This document shows, one piece after another, positions 1 to 5,308 of a stretch of DNA of 6,449 nt. Under the pieces are notes generated by a model. That model had not been told where the DNA came from. It did no database searches and saw only the letters and a program-made list of their open reading frames with translations. The stretch comes from Bacillota bacterium (GTDB lineage Bacteria > Bacillota > Clostridia > Peptostreptococcales > Anaerovoracaceae). Location of the stretch: the NCBI GenBank assembly GCA_017619985.1, contig JAFZRG010000030.1, positions 1-6,449 on the forward strand, read 5' to 3'. A program made the translations under genes and the position numbers. How positions within the stretch are numbered: position 1 is the first letter of the stretch; every line of letters begins with the position of its first letter.

Positions 1-1
1 C

Positions 2-343
2 CTCGAAGACCACTTCATGGGCAAGCTGTCCGGCATCCCCATGGGCTGCGACTGCTGCTACACGAACCACATGATGGCCGACCAGAACGACATCGAAAAC
101 CTCGCCCTGCTGCTGGGCAGCGCGGGCGTCAACTATATCCTCGGCGTACCCACCAGCGACGACGTCATGCTGAACTACCAGACGAACGCGTACCACGACG
201 TGAACGCCGTGCGCGAGATCCTGGGGCTGCATCCGATCGACGAATTCGAACGCTGGCTGGAAAAGATGGGCATCATGGAGAACGGGCGCTTAACGAAGCG
301 CGCCGGTGACCCGACCATCTTCACGACGCGCAGTAATTTCTAG
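2..343 (+). CDS. eutB: Ethanolamine ammonia-lyase large subunit, C-terminal part
   Basis: This is the last 113 codons of EutB, the catalytic (alpha) subunit of the adenosylcobalamin-dependent lyase that converts ethanolamine to acetaldehyde and ammonia. The gene enters from the left edge, so its start is not visible; the reading frame is open from base 2 to a TAG stop. The segment carries the family signature GIPMGCDCCYTNH, followed by ADQND, a GVPTSDD stretch and MLNYQTNAYHD, close to my memory of the E. coli C-terminal sequence. From the usual length of about 453 residues, the Asp in GCD probably corresponds to the substrate-contacting Asp362 of E. coli EutB; that is inference from position. 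An internal ATG at base 17 is not the true start. EutC follows after 15 bases, as expected for subunits made together. Function is very likely; only the upstream part is unseen. Confidence 0.96.
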   Translation, partial: LEDHFMGKLSGIPMGCDCCYTNHMMADQNDIENLALLLGSAGVNYILGVPTSDDVMLNYQTNAYHDVNAVREILGLHPIDEFERWLEKMGIMENGRLTKRAGDPTIFTTRSNF

Positions 344-358
344 AGGGGAGGGAGAGAC

Positions 359-1228
359 ATGCTTGACGAAAGACTCATCGCCCTCATCACGGAAGAGGTC
401 ATAAAGCAGCTGACGGCAAACGGCCGGGTCGTGCTGCCGGACCGGCCGCCCGCGGAATACGCGGCGGAAAGCCCGGCACCTTCCGCAGGCAACCCCGTCG
501 GCACCGACCGTCTGCTCGAAGACCCGCTCGATCCGGAAGCGCTGGAGCGCATGAAGAAGCGCACCACCGCCCGTATCGGCGTCGGCAAGGCAGGCGCGAG
601 GCTCAAGACGCAGACCATGCTGGCCTTGCGGGCCGACCACGCCAGAGCGCAGGACTCGGTCTTCGCGGACGTGGATCCGGCCTTTATCGAACGGCTGGGC
701 CTTTTATCCATCGAGTCGCAGGCCGGCGACCGCAACACGCACATCACCCGGCCGGACCTGGGCAGAAAGATCTGCCCGAAAGGCGTCGAAGCCCTGCGGC
801 AGCACTGCGAGATGTCCCCCGACGTGCAGATCTACGCGTCGGACGGCCTGTCGAGCGCGGCGATCGAGGCCAACCTCGAAAAGATCCTGCCGGTGCTGAC
901 GGAAGGCCTGCAGGCGAAGGGCTTAAAAGTCGGAACGCCGTTCTACATGCGCTTCGGGCGCGTGGCGGCGGAAGACCAGGTCGCGGAAGTGCTCGGCGCC
1001 AAAGTCGTGTGCGTGCTCATCGGCGAACGCCCGGGCCTCGCCACCGCGGAATCCATGAGCGCCTACATTGTGTACAATTCGTACGTGGGCATCCCCGAAG
1101 CAAAGCGCACGGTCGTCTCCAACATCCACAAGGACGGCCTGACCGCCGTGGAAGCGGGGGCCTACATCACGGAAGTCATCCAGCAGATCCTCGACCGCAA
1201 GGCGAGCGGCGTGGATCTGGTGAAATAA
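359..1228 (+). CDS. eutC: Ethanolamine ammonia-lyase small subunit
   Basis: EutC (289 residues) is the small subunit of ethanolamine ammonia-lyase and helps form the adenosylcobalamin site at the EutB interface. The core contains recognisable family blocks: ARIGVGKAG, LRADHARAQD, GDRNTHITRPDLGR, DVQIYASDGLSS, the strongly conserved LIGERPGLATAES, and VVSNIHKDGL with EAG near the end. Residues 1-20 form an amphipathic helix (I7, I10, V14, I15, L18), which matches the published role of the EutC N-terminus as a microcompartment targeting signal in enteric bacteria. Residues about 22-65 are a Pro/Ala/Glu-rich linker before the folded core. The ATG is preceded by GGGGAGGG at 345-352, six bases away, and the gene lies 15 bases after eutB, so the start is well supported. 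The assignment is essentially certain; encapsulation of this copy is inferred. Confidence 0.96.
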   Translation: MLDERLIALITEEVIKQLTANGRVVLPDRPPAEYAAESPAPSAGNPVGTDRLLEDPLDPEALERMKKRTTARIGVGKAGARLKTQTMLALRADHARAQDSVFADVDPAFIERLGLLSIESQAGDRNTHITRPDLGRKICPKGVEALRQHCEMSPDVQIYASDGLSSAAIEANLEKILPVLTEGLQAKGLKVGTPFYMRFGRVAAEDQVAEVLGAKVVCVLIGERPGLATAESMSAYIVYNSYVGIPEAKRTVVSNIHKDGLTAVEAGAYITEVIQQILDRKASGVDLVK

Positions 1229-1235
1229 AGGAGGG
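1229..1235 (+). promoter_or_regulatory. Ribosome-binding site of eutL
   Basis: AGGAGGG lies directly after the eutC stop codon and six bases before the ATG at 1242. The close packing suggests translational coupling between eutC and eutL. It fixes the EutL start. Confidence 0.8.
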
Positions 1236-1241
1236 CCTGCT

Positions 1242-1835
1242 ATGACAGGAGAAAGAATACAGACGAAAGTCCTGAGTGTGCAGATGCTCCCCAACGCGGA
1301 CAGGCGGCTGCTGGAGCGCCTGCAGGTGCCCGAAGGCCACTGCAGCCTCGGCCTGCTGACGACGGACTGCGACGACGTATCGTACGCGGCCCTGGACGAA
1401 GCCACGAAGAAGGCGGACGTCAAGGTGGTCTACGCGAAGAGCATGTACGCGGGCTCGGGCAACGCCAGCACGGCGCTGGCGGGCGAGTTCATCGGCATCC
1501 TCTCGGGTCCCGACCCGGCGGAGGTCAAGAGCGGGCTCGAAGCGGCCGTCAGCTACATGGTCCACGACGCGGCCTTCTACACGGCCAACGACGACGGAAG
1601 CGTCGTGTACTTCGCGCAGCTGATCTCGCGCTGCGGGTCATACCTCGCGGAGATCGCGGACGTACCTGCAGGGACGTCCATCGCCTACCTGATCGCGCCG
1701 CCCATGGAAGCGATGATGGGCCTGGACGCGGCGGTCAAGGCGGCGGGCGTGGAACTCAGGGTCTTCTACGGACCGCCCACGGAGACGAACTTCGCCGGCG
1801 GACTGCTGGTGGGCGAACAGTCGGCCTGCCAGTAA
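1242..1835 (+). CDS. eutL: EutL trimeric microcompartment shell protein, interrupted near the C-terminus
   Basis: EutL is a shell protein with two fused, permuted BMC domains per chain; trimers tile as pseudohexamers with a large gated central pore. The open frame gives 197 residues, against about 217-219 for known EutL. Family blocks are clear: SLGLLTTDCDDVSYAALDEATK (with D44-D45), VVYAKSMYAG, a GEFIGILSGPDPAEV stretch, SRCGSYL, AYLIAPPMEAMMG, and PPTETNFAGGLLVGEQSAC. The frame ends at TAA (1833-1835) just after SACQ, where homologues continue with a C-terminal helix. The next 19 codons, read in the same frame, give that helix (ACEAF...), so the stop appears to be an interruption inside an otherwise intact gene. 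The shell would lose the last helix of its second domain unless the stop is bypassed or is a sequencing error. Identity as EutL is firm; functional state is uncertain. Confidence 0.93.
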   Translation: MTGERIQTKVLSVQMLPNADRRLLERLQVPEGHCSLGLLTTDCDDVSYAALDEATKKADVKVVYAKSMYAGSGNASTALAGEFIGILSGPDPAEVKSGLEAAVSYMVHDAAFYTANDDGSVVYFAQLISRCGSYLAEIADVPAGTSIAYLIAPPMEAMMGLDAAVKAAGVELRVFYGPPTETNFAGGLLVGEQSACQ

Positions 1836-1838
1836 GCC

Positions 1839-1853
1839 TGCGAAGCATTCGCA
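1839..1853 (+). other. Perfect 6-bp stem-loop just after the eutL TAA
   Basis: TGCGAA, a three-base loop GCA, then TTCGCA form a perfect inverted repeat beginning four bases after the internal stop. It lies within the retained EutL C-terminal codons. No T-tract follows, so it is not an intrinsic terminator. A role in stop-codon readthrough or mRNA protection is speculative; a chance fold in GC-rich coding DNA is quite possible. Confidence 0.45.
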
Positions 1854-1871
1854 AGAACGGTAGAACAGATC

Positions 1872-1884
1872 GCGGCATCGCCGC
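1872..1884 (+). other. Perfect 5-bp GC stem-loop upstream of eutE
   Basis: GCGGC, loop ATC, then GCCGC form a perfect GC-only stem that ends 13 bases before the eutE ribosome-binding site. Only three T residues follow, so it does not look like a terminator. It may separate eutL and eutE translation, or be incidental. Confidence 0.4.
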
Positions 1885-1897
1885 TTTCGGTATAGAA

Positions 1898-1903
1898 AGG
1901 AGG
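1898..1903 (+). promoter_or_regulatory. Ribosome-binding site that fixes the TTG start of eutE
   Basis: AGGAGG lies ten bases before the TTG at 1914. Between the in-frame TAG (1893-1895) and the TTG there is no ATG or GTG in the eutE frame, and the next in-frame ATG is codon 35, inside the conserved N-terminal region. TTG is therefore the only reasonable start. Confidence 0.8.
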
Positions 1904-1913
1904 CAGGAAAGCA

Positions 1914-3443
1914 TTGGAATTCGACAAAGATCTGCAATCCATACAGGAGATACGCAACCTCGTCGCGAACGCTAAGGCGGCCCAGGCGGAGTATGCAGAG
2001 TACACCCAGGAGCAGATGGATAAGATCTGCCTGGCGGTCACGAAGGCATGCGAGCAGAATCTGGAGAAGCTCGCGAAGATGGCGAACGAAGAGACCGGCT
2101 ACGGCATCTGGCAGGACAAAGTCCTGAAGAACAAGCTGGGCAGCACCATCACCTACGAGACCTTCAAGGACATGAAGTGCGTCGGCATCCTGAAGGAAGA
2201 CAGGGAAAAGAAACTGATCGAGGTCGGCGTGCCCATGGGCGTGGTCGCGGCCCTCATCCCCTCGACGAACCCCACGTCGACGGTGATGTACAAGAGTCTC
2301 ATCTGCCTGAAGTCCGGCAACGCCATCATCATCAGCCCGCATCCCGGCGCGCTGAAGTGCATTCTGGAGACGTACAGGATCATCTCCCAGGCCGCGAAAT
2401 CGGCCGGCGCACCTGACAAGATCGTCCAGTGCGTGTCCATCCCGACGATGCAGGGCACGGACGCGCTGCTGAAGCACAAGGACATCGGCATCATCCTGGC
2501 GACCGGCGGCGAAGCGATGGTCAAGGCGGCCTATTCGTCCGGCAACCCGGCGCTCGGCGTGGGACCCGGCAACGGCCCGTCCTTCATCGAAAAGAGCGCG
2601 GACATCCCGAACGCGATCCGGCGCATCTTCGACTCGAAGACCTTCGACAACGGCACGATCTGCGCATCCGAACAGAGCATCGTCACGGAGCGGTGCATCA
2701 AGGACAAGGTGATCGAAGAGGCGAAGCGCCAGGGCGGCTACTTCCTCAGTCCCGAGGAATCCGACAAGGTCGGGCGCTTCATCATGAGAGCGAACGGCAC
2801 GATGAACCCGAAGATCGTCGGCAGATCCGCGCAGGTCATCGCCGACATGGCGGGCATCTCGATCCCGGCAGGAACGCGCGTGCTGATCTCACCTCAGACG
2901 ACCGTGGGCAAGGACAACCCCTATTCGAGGGAAAAACTCTGCCCGATCCTGGCCTTCTACGTGGAGGAGAACTGGCAGGACGCCTGCAAGCGCAGCATCG
3001 AGATCCTGTTCAACGAGGGCAAGGGCCACACGATGACCATCCACAGCCAGGACGAGAGCGTCATCCGCGAATTCGCCCTGAAGAAGCCCGTTTCGAGGCT
3101 TCTCGTGAACACGCCCGGCGCGCTGGGCGGCGTGGGAGCGACCACTTCTCTGACCCCGGCCTTCACCTTAGGCTGCGGCGCGGTGGGAGGGTCCGCGACG
3201 TCGGACAACGTCAGCCCCATGAACCTCATCAATATCCGCAGAGTCGCTTACGGCATCTGCGAACTGGCCGACCTGCGCAAGGGCAGTCCGGTCCCGGCAC
3301 AGCCTGCTGCGGCGGGTCACAGCGCCGGTAAATTCAGCTACAACTCTGACGCGCCCGGTGAGGCGGCCAGAGCGGCAACATATACGAGACAAGACGTAGA
3401 AAATATTACAAGGGCCGTACTTGCAAGGCTCAGCAAACAGTAG
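1914..3443 (+). CDS. eutE: CoA-acylating acetaldehyde dehydrogenase with C-terminal targeting tail
   Basis: EutE (509 residues) oxidises acetaldehyde with CoA and NAD+ to acetyl-CoA inside the microcompartment, removing the toxic aldehyde made by EutBC. The catalytic cysteine is C250 in FDNGTICASEQSIV. Other aldehyde dehydrogenase marks include the IPSTNPTSTVMYK block, IIISPHPGA, the ATGGEAMV segment and a glycine-rich GVGPGN at 215-220. The dehydrogenase core ends near residue 456 (ICELADLRKG). A Pro/Ala/Ser linker follows, then an amphipathic helix at about 489-509 (V495, I498, V502, L503, L506). This looks like an encapsulation peptide placed at the C-terminus; in enteric EutE/PduP the signal is at the N-terminus. 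At 509 residues it is longer than E. coli EutE (about 467), and the tail accounts for this. The start is TTG. The last 60 bases are lower in GC than the rest. Confidence 0.95.
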   Translation: MEFDKDLQSIQEIRNLVANAKAAQAEYAEYTQEQMDKICLAVTKACEQNLEKLAKMANEETGYGIWQDKVLKNKLGSTITYETFKDMKCVGILKEDREKKLIEVGVPMGVVAALIPSTNPTSTVMYKSLICLKSGNAIIISPHPGALKCILETYRIISQAAKSAGAPDKIVQCVSIPTMQGTDALLKHKDIGIILATGGEAMVKAAYSSGNPALGVGPGNGPSFIEKSADIPNAIRRIFDSKTFDNGTICASEQSIVTERCIKDKVIEEAKRQGGYFLSPEESDKVGRFIMRANGTMNPKIVGRSAQVIADMAGISIPAGTRVLISPQTTVGKDNPYSREKLCPILAFYVEENWQDACKRSIEILFNEGKGHTMTIHSQDESVIREFALKKPVSRLLVNTPGALGGVGATTSLTPAFTLGCGAVGGSATSDNVSPMNLINIRRVAYGICELADLRKGSPVPAQPAAAGHSAGKFSYNSDAPGEAARAATYTRQDVENITRAVLARLSKQ

Positions 3444-3455
3444 GATCTGATATCC

Positions 3456-3461
3456 AGGAGG
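3456..3461 (+). promoter_or_regulatory. Ribosome-binding site of the first eutM
   Basis: AGGAGG sits seven bases before the ATG at 3469, in an A-rich, weakly structured leader. This matches the need for abundant shell protein and fixes the start. Confidence 0.8.
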
Positions 3462-3468
3462 AAAGAAA

Positions 3469-3762
3469 ATGGCAACTTTACAGGCACTCGGAATGGTCGA
3501 AACCAAGGGACTCGTCGCATCCATCGAAGCAGCGGATGCCATGGTCAAGGCAGCGAACGTCAAACTGATCGGAAAGGTCCACGTAGGCGGCGGCCTCGTG
3601 ACCGTCATGGTCAGAGGCGACGTCGGCGCGGTCAAGAGCGCGACGGACGCAGGCGCTGCGGCAGCGGAAAGAGTCGGCGAACTCATCTCCGTACACGTCA
3701 TCCCCAGACCCCACGACGACGTGGAGTACATCCTGCCGACGCTCAAGGGCAGCGACAAGTAG
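3469..3762 (+). CDS. eutM: BMC-H hexameric shell protein, EutM/PduA type, copy 1
   Basis: This 97-residue protein is a single-domain BMC-H shell subunit whose hexamers make the facets of the compartment. Hallmarks are the start ALGMVETKGLVASIEAADAM, the pore loop VGGG (residues 39-42), MVRGDVGAV, the DAGAAAA helix and the VHVIPRPHDDVE segment. The glycine-rich pore resembles that of EutM more than PduA, where a serine lines the pore; from sequence alone the name is a choice between near-identical families. It is followed by a near-identical paralogue 21 bases downstream. It differs from copy 2 at V10, T45, S57, E67, E71, I73, Y87, K93 and in a short C-terminal SDK tail. Mixed hexamers are plausible but unproven. 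Confidence 0.95.
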   Translation: MATLQALGMVETKGLVASIEAADAMVKAANVKLIGKVHVGGGLVTVMVRGDVGAVKSATDAGAAAAERVGELISVHVIPRPHDDVEYILPTLKGSDK

Positions 3763-3783
3763 TTTCAGGAAGGAGAACGCACA

Positions 3784-4071
<288 letters not shown>

Positions 4072-4105
4072 GAAGACCCGCTGCAAGGCAGCAGGAGCAT
4101 AAATT

Positions 4106-5017
4106 ATGGATTACAACGAGAAAGACATACGCCAGATGGTGGAGGGCGTCTTAAAAGGGCTTGGTGCTGCTCCGGCAGCCGGCGGGCCCTGCTGCGGCGA
4201 TCCCTTCCCGGTGGAAGTCTCGGCGCGGCACGTGCACGTGACGAAAGAAGCGGCGGAGATCCTGTTCGGAAAAGGCTATGAGCTGCACAAGAAGAAGATG
4301 CTCAGCCAGCCCGGCGAGTTCCTGGCGGAGGAGCGGGTCAAGCTCGTGACCCCGAAGGGGCAGATCGAGAACGTCGCCGTGCTCGGCCCGGAGCGCAAGG
4401 CCGTCCAGGTGGAACTTTCCGCCACGGACGCGAAGAGCCTGGGCCTGAAGGCGCCGGTCAATCTGTCCGGCGACCTGAGCGGCGCGGCCGACGTGCTGAT
4501 CATGGGTCCCGCGGGATGCCTGCAGGCGAACGGTTCGGTGATCATCGCCAAAGCCCACCTGCATCTGACCCCCGCGGACGCGCAGCATTACGGCCTGTCC
4601 GACGGGCAGATCGTCAGCGTGCGCGTGGATTCGCAGCGGCCGATCACGTTTGACGGCATCGTCTGCAGAGTGAGGAGCGACATGGCCCTCGCCATGCACA
4701 TCGACTTCGACGAAGCGAATGCCGGCATGATAGGCCCGGACGCTGTAGGACGCCTCGCAGCTTGCGGCTGCGGCGTTTCGCAGCCTGCCTCGGCAGCGCA
4801 GAGCGCGCCTCAGAAGCGGACGTTCACGCCCCAGTGGAAGGCGCCTTATCCCTCGCCTGCGGCGCACAGCAGAAAGCTGATCACCGAGGCGGACGCGCGG
4901 CAGATGAAGGCCGGCATCGAGCGGGGCGGCACAGTGCGCATCCCGAAGGGCACGATCGTGACCCCCGCAGCAAGAGATATCTTCACCAATGCCAGGATCA
5001 AGCTGGAAATGGTGTAA
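4106..5017 (+). CDS. pduL: PduL-type phosphotransacylase with extra C-terminal EutT/EutQ-like module
   Basis: The core matches the PduL family, which transfers the acyl group of acetyl-CoA to phosphate and recycles CoA inside the compartment; in this eut operon it fills the EutD role. Residues 1-20 form a predicted encapsulation helix (I8, M11, V15, L16, L19). The two-part core, about residues 35-215, shows the metal-ligand pairs H42/H44 (SARHVHV) and H151/H153 (AHLHLT), VLGPERKAVQVE, and HIDFDEANA from H198. PduL proteins are usually about 210 residues; this one is 303. After a Pro/Ala/Ser linker, residues about 256-303 (KLITEADARQMK ... GTIVTPAARDIF) resemble the N-termini of EutT and EutQ. 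Cysteine pairs C29-C30 and C220/C222 flank the core. AGGAG at 4093-4097, eight bases before the ATG, supports the start. Core function is firm; the role of the added module is unknown. Confidence 0.92.
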   Translation: MDYNEKDIRQMVEGVLKGLGAAPAAGGPCCGDPFPVEVSARHVHVTKEAAEILFGKGYELHKKKMLSQPGEFLAEERVKLVTPKGQIENVAVLGPERKAVQVELSATDAKSLGLKAPVNLSGDLSGAADVLIMGPAGCLQANGSVIIAKAHLHLTPADAQHYGLSDGQIVSVRVDSQRPITFDGIVCRVRSDMALAMHIDFDEANAGMIGPDAVGRLAACGCGVSQPASAAQSAPQKRTFTPQWKAPYPSPAAHSRKLITEADARQMKAGIERGGTVRIPKGTIVTPAARDIFTNARIKLEMV

Positions 5018-5023
5018 AAGGAG
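5018..5023 (+). promoter_or_regulatory. Ribosome-binding site of eutN
   Basis: AAGGAG starts right after the pduL stop codon and lies six bases before the ATG at 5030, giving tight, probably coupled translation. Confidence 0.75.
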
Positions 5024-5029
5024 TAGCAG

Positions 5030-5299
5030 ATGATTATTTGCAAAGTGATAGGACACGTCTGGGCGACGAAGAAGGAGCCCGACCTGGAAGGCCTCAAGCT
5101 GATGGTCGTCCAGGAAGACGAACCCAAGACCGACAAGACCTACGTGGCGGCTGACGTGGTAGGCGCGGGCATCGGCGAACGCGTGATCGTCGTCTCCGGC
5201 AGCACGGCCCGCAAGGCTTTCAAGAACGACGACATCCCGGCGGATATGGCCATCGTGGGCATCATCGACAGCCTGGAGATCAACCGCAGGGCGAAATAG
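5030..5299 (+). CDS. eutN: EutN/CcmL pentameric vertex protein
   Basis: This 89-residue BMC-P protein belongs to the EutN/CcmL/PduN family, whose pentamers cap the vertices of the polyhedral shell. It starts directly with the first beta strand, MIICKVIGHVWATKK, and contains the family block DVVGAGIGERVIVVSGSTAR followed by ADMAIVGIIDSLEI near the end. Length is typical (about 90-95). It needs only a few copies per compartment. Spacing to its neighbours is 12 and 9 bases, so it is part of the same transcript. Nothing is missing or unusual. Confidence 0.95.
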   Translation: MIICKVIGHVWATKKEPDLEGLKLMVVQEDEPKTDKTYVAADVVGAGIGERVIVVSGSTARKAFKNDDIPADMAIVGIIDSLEINRRAK

Positions 5300-5308
5300 G
5301 AGACATCC

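Larger units (their letters stand above)
1833..1895 (+). pseudogene. eutL: Conserved EutL C-terminal codons beyond the in-frame TAA
   Basis: This segment starts with the TAA that ends the eutL frame and continues in that frame for 19 sense codons to a TAG at 1893-1895. The codons read A C E A F A R T V E Q I A A S P L S V. As I recall it, E. coli EutL ends with the related pattern A C N A F T D A V L E I A R N P. Full length would be 217 residues, the normal EutL size. The eutE ribosome-binding site begins three bases after the TAG, so the original spacing between eutL and eutE would be 18 bases, like the other junctions here. A nonsense mutation, stop readthrough, or a base-call error are all possible. 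Confidence 0.8.

Noticed and set aside
1068..1079. ATTGTGTACAAT partial palindrome in eutC
   Set aside because: It is imperfect and lies within conserved EutC codons (YIVYNS), so coding explains it.
1839..1884. Dual-hairpin EutV (ANTAR) antiterminator site between eutL and eutE
   Set aside because: EutV targets have paired hairpins with six-base loops (A at 1, G at 4) overlapping a terminator. These two hairpins have three-base loops, no matching loop bases and no T-tract.
1638..2477. 279-codon minus-strand frame across the eutL-eutE junction
   Set aside because: It is antisense to two recognised genes, has no ribosome-binding site that I can see, and has shadow-like composition.
2429..3331. 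300-codon + strand frame inside eutE
   Set aside because: It overlaps the catalytic region of eutE in another frame and its product is dominated by Arg, Gly, His and Pro with no recognisable motif.
4080..4092. Short GCTGC-AAG-GCAGC inverted repeat before pduL
   Set aside because: A five-base stem with no T-run is expected by chance in DNA of this composition. It may slightly affect access to the nearby ribosome-binding site, but nothing supports a regulatory role.
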